Shown: in pieces, positions 10,701-24,252 of the stretch | Layout of the letters: the number at the start of each line of letters is the position of its first letter | How positions within the stretch are numbered: position 1 is the stretch's first letter | NCBI RefSeq assembly: GCF_051014445.1 | Contig: NC_135136.1 | Coordinates: 22,586,001-22,650,000 of the forward strand | Length of the DNA: 64,000 bases | DNA from: Colletes latitarsis | Lineage: Eukaryota; Arthropoda; Insecta; Hymenoptera; Colletidae | Direction of reading: 5' to 3' | Program-made: the position numbers and the translations under genes | Notes under the pieces: generated by a model | Told to the model about the DNA's origin: nothing | What the model saw: only the letters and a program-made list of their open reading frames with translations | Databases searched by the model: none

Positions 10701-13700
10701 CGTAGTAATGTGGTAATACACTGAAGCAGTCAATAAAACCTGGTTTCGATCAATATTTTAGAGGATAACACCGGTTAGGTCTGGGTTAGGTCTGGGTTAT
10801 GCCCGCATCTGGCTCATGATTTTGCCTTCTTCGCATACTTGTTGGCCAGATCCTGGGTTTTTTTCGTGTTTGAATCACGTAGTAATGTGGTAATACACTG
10901 AAGCAGTCAATTTAACCTGGTTTCGATCAATATTTTAGAGGATAACACCGGTTAGGTCTGGGTTAGGTCTGGGTTATGCCCGCATCTGGCTCATGATTTT
11001 GCCTTCTTCGCATACTTGTTGGCCAGATCCTGGGTTTTTTTCGTGTTTCAATCACGTAGTAATGTTGTAACACATAGAGGCAGTCTATTGAACCTGGATT
11101 CGGACAGTATTTTAGAGGATAACACCGGTTAGGTCTGAGTTAGGTCTGTGTTATGCCCGCATCTGGCTCATGATTTTGCCTTCTTCGCATACTTGTTGGC
11201 CAGATCCTGGGTTTTTTTCGTGTTTGAATCACGTAGTAATGTGGTAATACACTGAAGCAGTCAATTAAACCTGGTTTCGATCAATATTTTAGAGGATAAC
11301 GCCGGTTAGGTCTGGGTTAGGTCTGGGATATGCGCCCATCTGGCTTATGCTTTCGTCTTTTTCGCAAACTTGTTGGCCAGATCCTGGGTTTTTTCCGTGT
11401 TTGAATCACGTAGTAATGTTGTACCACACTGAGGCAGTCAATTAAACCTGGATTCGGACAGTATTTTAGAGGATAGCACCGGTTAGGTCTGGGTTAGGTC
11501 TGGATTATGCCCGCATCTGGCTCATGATGTTGCCTTCTTCGCATACTTGTTGGCCAGATCCTGGGTTTTTTTCGTGTTTGAATCACGTAGTAATGTGGTA
11601 ATACACTGAAGCAGTCAATAAAACCTGGTTTCGATCAGTATTTTAGAGGATAACACCGGTTAGGTCTGGGTTAGGTCTGGGTTATGCCCGCATCTGGCTC
11701 ATGATTTTGCCTTCTTCGCATACTTGTTGGCCAGATCCTGGGTTTTTTTCGTGTTTGAATCACGTAGTAATGTGGTAACACACTGAAGCAGTCAATTAAA
11801 CCTGGTTTCGATCAATATTTTAGAGGATAACACCGGTTAGGTCTGGGATAGGTCCGGGATATGCCCGCATCTGTCTCATGATTTTGCCTTCTTCGCATAC
11901 TTGTTGGCCAGATCCTGGGTTTTTTTCGTGTTTGAATCACGTAGTAATGTGGTAACACACTGAAGCTGTCAATTAAACCTGGTTTCGATCAGTATTTTAG
12001 AGGATAACACCGGTTAGGTCTGGGTTAGGTCTGGGTTATGCCCGCATCTGGCTCATGATTTTGCCTTCTTCGCATACTTGTTGGCCAGATCCGGGGTTTT
12101 TTCCGTGTTTGAATCACGTAGGAATGTGGTAACACACTGAAGCAGTCAATTAAACCTGGTTTCGATCAATATTTTAGAGGATAACACCAGTTAGGTGTGG
12201 GTTAGGTCCGGGATATGCCCGCATCTGGCTCATGATTTTGCCTTCTTCGCATACTTGTTGGCCAGATCCTGGGTTTTTTTCGTGTTTCAATCACGTAGTA
12301 ATGTGGTAATACACTGAAGCAGTCAATAAAACCTGGTTTCGATCAATATTTTAGAGGATAACACCGGTTAGGTCTGGGTTAGGTCTGGGTTATGCCCGCA
12401 TCTGGCTCATGATTTTGCCTTCTTCGCATACTTGTTGGCCAGATCCTGGGTTTTTTTCGTGTTTGAATCACGTAGTAATGTGGTAATACACTGAAGCAGT
12501 CAATTTAACCTGGTTTCGATCAATATTTTAGAGGATAACACCGGTTAGGTCTGGGTTAGGTCTGGGTTATGCCCGCATCTGGCTCATGATTTTGCCTTCT
12601 TCGCATACTTGTTGGCCAGATCCTGGGTTTTTTTCGTGTTTCAATCACGTAGTAATGTTGTAACACATAGAGGCAGTCTATTGAACCTGGATTCGGACAG
12701 TATTTTAGAGGATAACACCGGTTAGGTCTGGGTTAGGTCTGTGTTATGCCCGCATCTGGCTCATGATTTTGCCTTCTTCGCATACTTGTTGGCCAGATCC
12801 TGGGTTTTTTTCGTATTTGAATCACGTAGTAATGTGGTAATACACTGAAGCAGTCAATTAAACCTGGTTTCGATCAATATTTTAGAGGATAACGCCGGTT
12901 AGGTCTGGGTTAGGTCTGGGATATGCGCCCATCTGGCTTATGCTTTCGCCTTTTTCGCAAACTTGTTGGCCAGATCCTGGGTTTTCTCCGTGTTTGAATC
13001 ACGTAGTAATGTTGTACCACACTGAGGCAGTCAATTAAACCTGGATTCGGACAGTATTTTAGAGGATAGCACCGGTTAGGTCTGGGTTAGGTCTGGGTTA
13101 TGCCCGCATCTGGCTCATGATTTTGCCTTCTTCGCATACTTGTTGGCCAGATCCTGGGTTTTTTTCGTGTTTGAATCACGTAGTAATGTGGTAATACACT
13201 GAAGCAGTCAATAAAACCTGGTTTCGATCAATATTTTAGAGGATAACACCGGTTAGGTCTGGGTTAGGTCTGGGTTATGCCCGCATCTGGCTCATGATTT
13301 TGCCTTCTTCGCATACTTGTTGGCCAGATCCTGGGTTTTTTTCGTGTTTGAATCACGTAGTAATGTGGTAACACACTGAAGCTGTCAATTAAACCTGGTT
13401 TCGATCAATATTTTAGAGGATAACACCGGTTAGGTCTGGGATAGGTCCGGGATATGCCCGCATCTGGCTCATGATTTTGCCTTCTGCGCATACTTGTTGG
13501 CCAGATCCTGGGGTTTTTTCGTGTTTGAATCACGTAGTAATGTGGTAACACACTGGAGCAGTCAATTAAACCTGGTTTCGATCAATATTTTAGAGGATAA
13601 CACCGGTTAGGTCTGGGATAGGTCCGGGATATGCCCGCATCTGTCTCATGATTTTGCCTTCTTCGCATACTTGTTGGCCAGATCCTGGGTTTTTTTCGTG

Positions 13701-14161
13701 TTTGAATCACGTAGTAATGTGGTAACACACTGAAGCTGTCAATTAAACCTGGTTTCGATCAGTATTTTAGAGGATAACACCGGTTAGGTCTGGGTTAGGT
13801 CTGGGTTATGCCCGCATCTGGCTCATGATTTTGCCTTCTTCGCATACTTGTTGGCCATATCCTGGGTTTTTTCCGTGTTTGAATCACGTAGGAATGTGGT
13901 AACACACTGAAGCAGTCAATTAAACCTGGTTTCGATCAATATTTTAGAGGATAACACCAGTTAGGTGTGGGCTAGGTCCGGGATATGCCCGCATCTGGCT
14001 CATGATTTTGCCTTCTTCGCATACTTGTTGGCCAGATCCTGGGTTTTTTTCGTGTTTGAATCACGTAGTAATGTGGTAACACACTGAAGCTGTCAATTAA
14101 ACCTGGTTTCGATCAATATTTTAGAGGATAACACCGGTTAGGTCAGGGTTAGGTCTGGGTT
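7790..14161. repeat. 36-monomer mosaic with 9- to 15-monomer spacings
   Basis: A four-monomer cassette (CAATTTAACC, CTATTGAACC, AACGCCGG, ATGCGCCC) recurs at 8144, 10799 and 12392, 15 and then 9 monomers apart. The CATCTGTCTC monomer recurs at 9391, 11869 and 13639 (ATCTGTC start), 14 and then 10 monomers apart. The region is therefore built from the same pieces as the 14-monomer HOR after several insertions and deletions of whole monomers. Parts reappear at 29.0-30.6, 33.9-34.5 and 42.0-46.0 kb. It also holds the first TTTCATTCACG monomer (about 10627). Confidence 0.85.
9914..10090. repeat. Chimeric monomer: CCGTG left half, GAATAACG right half
   Basis: The left part matches the CCGTGTTTGAATCACG class and lacks the CATAATTG change. 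The right part carries GAATAACG, AAACCCGG and ATACCACC of the CATAATTG class. The join lies near phase 67-78. The same chimera is seen near 17173, 21953, 27264 and 41771, so it formed once and was then copied with its HOR. Confidence 0.75.
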
Positions 14162-17100
14162 ATGCCCGCATCTGGCTCATGATTTTGCCTACTTCGCATA
14201 CTTGTTGGCCAGATCCTGGGTTTTTTTCGTGTTTGAATCACGTAGTAATGTGGTAACACACTGAAGCTGTCAATTAAACCTGGTTTCGATCAATATTTTA
14301 GAGGATAACACCGGTTAGGTCTGGGTTAGGTCTGAGATTTGCGCGCATCTGGCTTATACTTTCGCCTTTTTCGCATACTTGTTGGCCAGATCCTGGGTTT
14401 TTTTCGTGTTTGAATCACGTAGTAAAGTGGTAACACACTGAAGCTGTCAATTAAACCTGGTTTCGATCAATATTTTAGAGGATAACACCGGCTAGGTCTG
14501 GGTTAGGTCTGGTTTATGCCCGCATCTGGCTCATGATTTTGCCTTCTTCGCATAATTGTTGGCCAGATCCTGGGTTTTTTTCGTGTTTGAATAACGTAGT
14601 AATGTGGTAATACACTGAAGCAGTCAATTAAACCCGGTTTCGATCAATATTTTAGAGGATACCACCGGTTAGGTCTGGGTTAGGTCTGGGTTATGCCCGC
14701 ATCTGGCTCATGATTTTGCCTTCTTCGCATACTTGTTGGCCAGATCCTGGGTTTTATTCGTGTTTGAATCACGTAGTAATGTGGTAACACACTGAAGCTG
14801 TCAATTAAACCTGGTTTCGATCAATATTTTAAAGGATAACACCGGTTAGGTCTGGGTTAGGTCTGGGAAATACGCGCATCTGGCTTATACTTTCGCCTTC
14901 TTCGCAATACTTGTTGGCCAGATCCTGGGTTTTTTCCGTGTTTGATCACGTAGTAATGTGGTAACACACTGAGGCAGTCAATAAAACCTGGTTTCGATCA
15001 ATATTTTAGAGGATAACACCGGTTAGGTCTGGGTTAGGTCTGGGATTTGCGCGCATCTGGCTTAAACTTTCGCCTTATTCGCATACTTGTTGGCCAGATC
15101 CTGGGTTTTTTTCGTGTTTGAATCACGTAGTAATGTGGTAACACACTGAAGCTATCAATTAAACCTGGTTTCGATCAATATTTTAGAGGATAACACCGGT
15201 TAGGTCTGGGTTAGGTCTGGGTTATGCCAGCATCTGGCTCATGATTTTGCCTTCTTCGCATACTTGTTGGCCAGATCCTGGGTTTTTTTCGTGTTTCAAT
15301 CACGTAGTAATGTTGTAACACATAGAGGCAGTCTATTGAACCTGGATTCGGACAGTATTTTAGAGGATAACACCGGTTAGGTCTGAGTTAGGTCTGTGTT
15401 ATGCCCGCATCTGGCTCATGATTTTGCCTTCTTCGCATACTTGTTGGCCAGATCCTGGGTTTTTTTCGTGTTTGAATCACGTAGTAATGTGGTAATACAC
15501 TGAAGCAGTCAATTAAACCTGGTTTCGATCAATATTTTAGAGGATAACGCCGGTTAGGTCTGGGTTAGGTCTGGGATATGCGCCCATCTGGCTTATGCTT
15601 TCGCCTTCTTCGCATACTTGTTGGCCAGATCCTGGGTTTTTTTCGTGTTTGAATCACGTAGTAATGTGGTAATACACTGAAGCAGTCAATAAAACCTGGT
15701 TTCGATCAATATTTTAGAGGATAACACCGGTTAGGTCTGGGTTAGGTCTGGGTTATGCCCGCATCTGGCTCATGATTTTGCCTTCTTCGCATACTTGTTG
15801 GCCAGATCCTGGTTTTTTTTCGTGTTTGAATCACGTAGGAATGTGGTAACACACTGAAGCAGTCAATTAAACCTGGTTTCGATCAATATTTTAGAGGATA
15901 ACACCGGTTAGGTCTGGGTTAGGTCCGGGATATGCCCGCATCTGGCTCATGATTTTGCCTTCTGCGCATACTTGTTGGCCAGATCCTGGGTTTTTTTCGT
16001 GTTTGAATCACGTAGTAATGTGGTAATACACTGAAGCAGTCAATTAAACCTGGTTTCGATCAATATTTTAGAGGATAACACCGGTTAGGTCTGGGTTAGG
16101 TCTGGGTTATGCCGGCATCTGGCTCATGATTTTGCCTTCTTCGCATACTTGTTGGCCAGATCCTGGGTTTTTTTCGTGTTTGCATCACGTAGTAATGTGG
16201 TAATACACTGAAGCAGTCAATTTAACCTGGTTTCGATCAATATTTTAGAGGATAACACCGGTTAGGTCTGGGTTAGGTCTGGGTTATGCCCGCATCTGGC
16301 TCATGATTTTGCCTTCTTCGCATACTTGTTGGCCAGATCCTGGGTTTTTTTCGTGTCTCAATCACGTAGTAATGTGGTACCACATTGAGGCAGTCTATTA
16401 AACCTGGATTCGGACAGTATTTTAGAGGATAACACCGGTTAGGTCTGGGTTAGGTCTGGGTTATGCCCGCATCTGGCTCATGATTTTGCCTTCTTCGCAT
16501 ACTTGTTGGCCAGATCCTGGGGTTTTTTCGTGTTTGAATCACGTAGTAATGTGGTAACACACTGAAGCAGTCAATTAAACCTGGTTTCGATCAATATTTT
16601 AGAGGATAACACCGGTTAGGTCTGGGATAGGTCCGGGATATGCCCGCATCTGTCTCATGATTTTGCCTTCTTCGCATACTTGTTGGCCAGATCCTGGGTT
16701 TTTTTCGTGTTTGAATCACGTAGTAATGTGGTAACACACTGAAGCTGTCAATTAAACCTGGTTTCGATCAGTATTTTAGAGGATAACACCGGTTAGGTCT
16801 GGGTTAGGTCTGGGTTATGCCCGCATCTGGCTCATGATTTTGCCTTCTTCGCATACTTGTTGGCCAGATCCTGGGTTTTTTTCGTGTTTGAATCACGTAG
16901 TAATGTGGTAATACACTGAAGCAGTCAATAAAACCTGGTTTCGATCAATATTTTAGAGGATAACACCGGTTAGGTCTGGGTTAGGTCTGGGTTATGCCCG
17001 CATCTGGGTCATGATTTTGCCTTCTTCGCATACTTGTTGGCCAGATCCTGGGTTTTTTTCGTGTTTGAATCACGTAGTAATGTGGAAACACACTGAAGCT

Positions 17101-18941
17101 GTCAATTAAACCTGGTTTCGATCAGTATTTTAGAGGATAACACCGGTTAGGTCTGGGTTAGGTCTGGGTTATGCCCGCATCTGGCTCATGATTTTGCCTT
17201 CTTCGCATACTTGTTGGCCAGATCCTGGGTTTTTTCCGTGTTTGAATAACGTAGTAATGTGGTAATACACTGAAGCAGTCAATTAAACCCGGTTTCGATC
17301 AATATTTTAGAGGATACCACCGGTTAGGTCTGGGTTAGGTCTGGGTTATGCCCGCATCTGGCTCATGATTTTGCCTTCTTCGCATACTTGTTGGCCAGAT
17401 CCTGGGTTTTTTTCGTGTTTGAATCACGTAGTAATGTGGTAACACACTGAAGCTGTCAATTAAACCTGGTTTCGATCAATATTTTAGAGGATAACACCGG
17501 TTAGGTCTGGGTTAGGTCTGGGAAATACGCGCATCTGGCTTATACTTTCGCCTTCTTCGCAATACTTGTTGGCCAGATCCTGGGTTTTTTCCGTGTTTGA
17601 TCACGTAGTAATGTGGTAACACACTGAGGCAGCCAATAAAACCTGGTTTCGATCAATATTTTAGAGGATAACACCGGTTAGGTCTGGGTTAGGTCTGGGA
17701 GTTGCGCGCATCTGGCTTAAACTTTCGCCTTTTTCGCATACTTGTTGGCCAGATCCTGGGTTTTTTTCGTGTTTGAATCACGTAGTAATGTGGTAGCACA
17801 CTGAAGCTGTCAATTAAACCTGGTTTCGATCAATATTTTAGAGGATACCACCGGTTAGGTCTGGGTTAGGTCTGGGTTATGCCCGCATCTGGCTCATGAT
17901 TTTGCCTTCTTCGCATACTTGTTGGCCAGATCCTGGGTTTTTTTCGTGTTTCATTCACGTAGTAATGTGGTAATACACTGAAGCAGTCAATAAAACCTGG
18001 TTTCGATCAATATTTTAGAGGATAACACCGGTTAGGTCTGGGTTAGGTCTGGGTTATGCCCGCATCTGGCTCATGATTTTGCCTTCTTCGCATACTTGTT
18101 GGCCAGATCCTGGGTTTTTTTCGTGTTTGAATCACGTAGTAATGTGGTAATACACTGAAGCAGTCAATTTAACCTGGTTTCGATCAATATTTTAGAGGAT
18201 AACACCGGTTAGGTCTGGGTTAGGTCTGGGTTATGCCCGCATCTGGCTCATGATTTTGCCTTCTTCGCATACTTGTTGGCCAGATCCTGGGGTTTTTTTC
18301 GTGTTTCAATCACGTAGTAATGTTGTAACACATAGAGGCAGTCTATTGAACCTGGATTCGGACAGTATTTTAGAGGATAACACCGGTTAGGTCTGAGTTA
18401 GGTCTGTGTTATGCCCGCATCTGGCTCATGATTTTGCCTTCTTCGCATACTTGTTGGCCAGATCCTGGGTTTTTTTCGTGTTTGAATCACGTAGTAATGT
18501 GGTAATACACTGAAGCAGTCAATTAAACCTGGTTTCGATCAATATTTTAGAGGATAACGCCGGTTAGGTCTGGGTTAGGTCTGGGATATGCGCCCATCTG
18601 GCTTATGCTTTCGTCTTTTTCGCAAACTTGTTGGCCAGATCCTGGGTTTTTTCCGTGTTTGAATCACGTAGTAATGTTGTACCACACTGAGGCAGTCAAT
18701 TAAACCTGGATTCGGACAGTATTTTAGAGGATAGCACCGGTTAGGTCTGGGTTAGGTCTGGATTATGCCCGCATCTGGCTCATGATGTTGCCTTCTTCGC
18801 ATACTTGTTGGCCAGATCCTGGGTTTTTTTCGTGTTTGAATCACGTAGTAATGTGGTAATACACTGAAGCAGTCAATAAAACCTGGTTTCGATCAGTATT
18901 TTAGAGGATAACACCGGTTAGGTCTGGGTTAGGTCTGGGTT
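14162..18941. repeat. 27-monomer HOR, copy a (4780 bp)
   Basis: Starts at the CCTACTTCGC monomer. Ordered markers: CTGAGATTTG/TAAAGTGG, CATAATTG (14516), GTTTTATTCG, GCAATACTTG, CGCCTTATTC, GCCAGCATC with CTATTGAACC, AACGCCGG, CCTGGTTTTTTTT with GTAGGAATG, CTTCTGCGC, GCCGGCATC, GTGTCTC (16353), CCTGGGGTTTTTT, CATCTGTCTC (16648), CATCTGGGTC with TGTGGAAACAC, GTAGCACAC, TTTCATTCACG, CAATTTAACC (18056), CTATTGAACC, AACGCCGG, ATGCGCCC, GATGTTGCC. Private variants are CTATCAATT (about 15143), TTGCATCACG (about 16181) and GGGAGTTGCG (about 17698). Confidence 0.93.
16371..16386. other. 16-bp perfect palindrome AATGTGGTACCACATT (8 copies)
   Basis: This is a self-complementary 16-mer at the dyad site, in the GGATTCGGACAG monomer family. 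Other copies are at 21151-21166, 26462-26477, 33188-33203, 36373-36388, 40971-40986, 47874-47889 and 49819-49834. In the first seven it follows GTGTCTCAATCACG; in the last it follows GTGTTTCAATCACG. All seven GTGTCTC copies lie exactly 1799 bp after the CATAATTG marker of their HOR block, so they descend from one ancestor by segmental copying. Confidence 0.9.
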
Positions 18942-21900
18942 ATGCCCGCATCTGGCTCATGATTTTGCCTACTTCGCATACTTGTTGGCCAGATCCTGGG
19001 TTTTTTTCGTGTTTGAATCACGTAGTAATGTGGTAACACACTGAAGCTGTCAATTAAACCTGGTTTCGATCAATATTTTAGAGGATAACACCGGTTAGGT
19101 CTGGGTTAGGTCTGAAATTTGCGCGCATCTGGCTTATACTTTCGCCTTTTTCGCATACTTGTTGGCCAGATCCTGGGTTTTTTTCGTGTTTGAATCACGT
19201 AGTAAAGTGGTAACACACTGAAGCTGTCAATTAAACCTGGTTTCGATCAATATTTTAGAGGATAACACCGGCTAGGTCTGGGTTAGGTCTGGTTTATGCC
19301 CGCATCTGGCTCATGATTTTGCCTTCTTCGCATAATTGTTGGCCAGATCCTGGGTTTTTTTCGTGTTTGAATAACGTAGTAATGTGGTAATACACTGAAG
19401 CAGTCAATTAAACCCGGTTTCGATCAATATTTTAGAGGATACCACCGGTTAGGTCTGGGTTAGGTCTGGGTTATGCCCGCATCTGGCTCATGATTTTGCC
19501 TTCTTCGCATACTTGTTGGCCAGATCCTGGGTTTTATTCGTGTTTGAATCACGTAGTAATGTGGTAACACACTGAAGCTGTCAATTAAACCTGGTTTCGA
19601 TCAATATTTTAAAGGATAACACCGGTTAGGTCTGGGTTAGGTCTGGGAAATACGCGCATCTGGCTTATACTTTCGCCTTCTTCGCAATACTTGTTGGCCA
19701 GATCCTGGGTTTTTTCCGTGTTTGATCACGTAGTAATGTGGTAACACACTGAGGCAGTCAATAAAACCTGGTTTCGATCAATATTTTAGAGGATAACACC
19801 GGTTAGGTCTGGGTTAGGTCTGGGATTTGCGCGCATCTGGCTTAAACTTTCGCCTTATTCGCATACTTGTTGGCCAGATCCTGGGTTTTTTTCGTGTTTG
19901 AATCACGTAGTAATGTGGTAACACACTGAAGCTGTCAATTAAACCTGGTTTCGATCAATATTTTAGAGGATAACACCGGTTAGGTCTGGGTTAGGTCTGG
20001 GTTATGCCAGCATCTGGCTCATGATTTTGCCTTCTTCGCATACTTGTTGGCCAGATCCTGGGTTTTTTTCGTGTTTCAATCACGTAGTAATGTTGTAACA
20101 CATAGAGGCAGTCTATTGAACCTGGATTCGGACAGTATTTTAGAGGATAACACCGGTTAGGTCTGAGTTAGGTCTGTGTTATGCCCGCATCTGGCTCATG
20201 ATTTTGCCTTCTTCGCATACTTGTTGGCCAGATCCTGGGTTTTTTTCGTGTTTGAATCACGTAGTAATGTGGTAATACACTGAAGCAGTCAATTAAACCT
20301 GGTTTCGATCAATATTTTAGAGGATAACGCCGGTTAGGTCTGGGTTAGGTCTGGGATATGCGCCCATCTGGCTTATGCTTTCGCCTTCTTCGCATACTTG
20401 TTGGCCAGATCCTGGGTTTTTTTCGTGTTTGAATCACGTAGTAATGTGGTAATACAATGAAGCAGTCAATAAAACCTGGTTTCGATCAATATTTTAGAGG
20501 ATAACACCGGTTAGGTCTGGGTTAGGTCTGGGTTATGCCCGCATCTGGCTCATGATTTTGCCTTCTTCGCATACTTGTTGGCCAGATCCTGGTTTTTTTT
20601 CGTGTTTGAATCACGTAGGAATGTGGTAACACACTGAAGCAGTCAATTAAACCTGGTTTCGATCAATATTTTAGAGGATAACACCGGTTAGGTCTGGGTT
20701 AGGTCCGGGATATGCCCGCATCTGGCTCATGATTTTGCCTTCTGCGCATACTTGTTGGCCAGATCCTGGGTTTTTTTCGTGTTTGAATCACGTAGTAATG
20801 TGGTAATACACTGAAGCAGTCAATTAAACCTGGTTTCGATCAATATTTTAGAGGATAACACCGGTTAGGTCTGGGTTAGGTCTGGGTTATGCCGGCATCT
20901 GGCTCATGATTTTGCCTTCTTCGCATACTTGTTGGCCAGATCCTGGGTTTTTTTCGTGTTTGAATCACGTAGTAATGTGGTAATACACTGAAGCAGTCAA
21001 TTTAACCTGGTTTCGATCAATATTTTAGAGGATAACACCGGTTAGGTCTGGGTTAGGTCTGGGTTATGCCCGCATCTGGCTCATGATTTTGCCTTCTTCG
21101 CATACTTGTTGGCCAGATCCTGGGTTTTTTTCGTGTCTCAATCACGTAGTAATGTGGTACCACATTGAGGCAGTCTATTAAACCTGGATTCGGACAGTAT
21201 TTTAGAGGATAACACCGGTTAGGTCTGGGTTAGGTCTGGGTTATGCCCGCATCTGGCTCATGATTTTGCCTTCTTCGCATACTTGTTGGCCAGATCCTGG
21301 GGTTTTTTCGTGTTTGAATCACGTAGTAATGTGGTAACACACTGAAGCAGTCAATTAAACCTGGTTTCGATCAATATTTTAGAGGATAACACCGGTTAGG
21401 TCTGGGATAGGTCCGGGATATGCCCGCATCTGTCTCATGATTTTGCCTTCTTCGCATACTTGTTGGCCAGATCCTGGGTTTTTTTCGTGTTTGAATCACG
21501 TAGTAATGTGGTAACACACTGAAGCTGTCAATTAAACCTGGTTTCGATCAGTATTTTAGAGGATAACACCGGTTAGGTCTGGGTTAGGTCTGGGTTATGC
21601 CCGCATCTGGCTCATGATTTTGCCTTCTTCGCATACTTGTTGGCCAGATCCTGGGTTTTTTTCGTGTTTGAATCACGTAGTAATGTGGTAATACACTGAA
21701 GCAGTCAATAAAACCTGGTTTCGATCAATATTTTAGAGGATAACACCGGTTAGGTCTGGGTTAGGTCTGGGTTATGCCCGCATCTGGGTCATGATTTTGC
21801 CTTCTTCGCATACTTGTTGGCCAGATCCTGGGTTTTTTTCGTGTTTGAATCACGTAGTAATGTGGAAACACACTGAAGCTGTCAATTAAACCTGGTTTCG

Positions 21901-24252
21901 ATCAGTATTTTAGAGGATAACACCGGTTAGGTCTGGGTTAGGTCTGGGTTATGCCCGCATCTGGCTCATGATTTTGCCTTCTTCGCATACTTGTTGGCCA
22001 GATCCTGGGTTTTTTCCGTGTTTGAATAACGTAGTAATGTGGTAATACACTGAAGCAGTCAATTAAACCCGGTTTCGATCAATATTTTAGAGGATACCAC
22101 CGGTTAGGTCTGGGTTAGGTCTGGGTTATGCCCGCATCTGGCTCATGATTTTGCCTTCTTCGCATACTTGTTGGCCAGATCCTGGGTTTTTTTCGTGTTT
22201 GAATCACGTAGTAATGTGGTAACACACTGAAGCTGTCAATTAAACCTGGTTTCGATCAATATTTTAGAGGATAACACCGGTTAGGTCTGGCTTAGGTCTG
22301 GGAAATACGCGCATCTGGCTTATACTTTCGCCTTCTTCGCAATACTTGTTGGCCAGATCCTGGGTTTTTTCCGTGTTTGATCACGTAGTAATGTGGTAAC
22401 ACACTGAGGCAGCCAATAAAACCTGGTTTCGATCAATATTTTAGAGGATAACACCGGTTAGGTCTGGGTTAGGTCTGGGATTTGCGCGCATCTGGCTTAA
22501 ACTTTCGCCTTTTTCGCATACTTGTTGGCCAGATCCTGGGTTTTTTTCGTGTTTGAATCACGTAGTAATGTGGTAGCACACTGAAGCTGTCAATTAAACC
22601 TGGTTTCGATCAATATTTTAGAGGATACCACCGGTTAGGTCTGGGTTAGGTCTGGGTTATGCCCGCATCTGGCTCATGATTTTGCCTTCTTCGCATACTT
22701 GTTGGCCAGATCCTGGGTTTTTTTCGTGTTTCATTCACGTAGTAATGTGGTAATACACTGAAGCAGTCAATAAAACCTGGTTTCGATCAATATTTTAGAG
22801 GATAACACCGGTTAGGTCTGGGTTAGGTCTGGGTTATGCCCGCATCTGGCTCATGATTTTGCCTTCTTCGCATACTTGTTGGCCAGATCCTGGGTTTTTT
22901 TCGTGTTTGAATCACGTAGTAATGTGGTAATACACTGAAGCAGTCAATTTAACCTGGTTTCGATCAATATTTTAGAGGATAACACCGGTTAGGTCTGGGT
23001 TAGGTCTGGGTTATGCCCGCATCTGGCTCATGATTTTGCCTTCTTCGCATACTTGTTGGCCAGATCCTGGGTTTTTTTCGTGTTTCAATCACGTAGTAAT
23101 GTTGTAACACATAGAGGCAGTCTATTGAACCTGGATTCGGACAGTATTTTAGAGGATAACACCGGTTAGGTCTGAGTTAGGTCTGTGTTATGCCCGCATC
23201 TGGCTCATGATTTTGCCTTCTTCGCATACTTGTTGGCCAGATCCTGGGTTTTTTTCGTGTTTGAATCACGTAGTAATGTGGTAATACACTGAAGCAGTCA
23301 ATTAAACCTGGTTTCGATCAATATTTTAGAGGATAACGCCGGTTAGGTCTGGGTTAGGTCTGGGATATGCGCCCATCTGGCTTATGCTTTCGTCTTTTTC
23401 GCAAACTTGTTGGCCAGATCCTGGGTTTTTTCCGTGTTTGAATCACGTAGTAATGTTGTACCACACTGAGGCAGTCAATTAAACCTGGATTCGGACAGTA
23501 TTTTAGAGGATAACACCGGTTAGGTCTGGGTTAGGTCTGGGTTATGCCCGCATCTGGCTCATGATTTTGCCTTCTTCGCATACTTGTTGGCCAGATCCTG
23601 GGGTTTTTTTCGTGTTTCAATCACGTAGTAATGTTGTAACACATAGAGGCAGTCTATTGAACCTGGATTCGGACAGTATTTTAGAGGATAACACCGGTTA
23701 GGTCTGAGTTAGGTCTGTGTTATGCCCGCATCTGGCTCATGATTTTGCCTTCTTCGCATACTTGTTGGCCAGATCCTGGGTTTTTTTCGTGTTTGAATCA
23801 CGTAGTAATGTGGTAATACACTGAAGCAGTCAATTAAACCTGGTTTCGATCAATATTTTAGAGGATAACGCCGGTTAGGTCTGGGTTAGGTCTGGGATAT
23901 GCGCCCATCTGGCTTATGCTTTCGTCTTTTTCGCAAACTTGTTGGCCAGATCCTGGATTTTTTCCGTGTTTGAATCACGTAGTAATGTTGTACCACACTG
24001 AGGCAGTCAATTAAACCTGGATTCGGACAGTATTTTAGAGGATAGCACCGGTTAGGTCTGGGTTAGGTCTGGATTATGCCCGCATCTGGCTCATGATGTT
24101 GCCTTCTTCGCATACTTGTTGGCCAGATCCTGGGTTTTTTTCGTGTTTGAATCACGTAGTAATGTGGTAATACACTGAAGCAGTCAATAAAACCTGGTTT
24201 CGATCAGTATTTTAGAGGATAACACCGGTTAGGTCTGGGTTAGGTCTGGGTT
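18942..24252. repeat. 27-monomer HOR, copy b (5311 bp, with 3 extra monomers)
   Basis: Same marker order as copy a at offset +4780 (CATAATTG 19334, CATCTGTCTC 21428). It is longer because three monomers are duplicated near its 3' end. It shares CTGAAATTTG (start), ACAATGAAG (20457) and GGTCTGGCTTAGG (about 22290) with copy c, against copy a. Confidence 0.92.
23013..24075. repeat. 3-monomer tandem duplication inside HOR copy b
   Basis: The triplet CTATTGAACC, AACGCCGG, ATGCGCCC (with CGTCTTTTTCGC) occurs at 23013-23543 and again at 23544-24075. The second set starts with CCTGGGGTTTTTTT, as in copy a; the first has CCTGGGTTTTTTT. The last monomer of the first set ends GATAACACC, where the second ends GATAGCACC. 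One extra G makes the second set 532 bp. Confidence 0.9.

Noticed and set aside
23013..24075. 3-monomer duplication as a certain assembly error
   Set aside because: The two triplets differ at several positions (CCTGGG/CCTGGGG, GATAACACC/GATAGCACC, CCTGGGTTTTTT/CCTGGATTTTTT), which a simple assembly duplication would not produce. Read support would still settle it.
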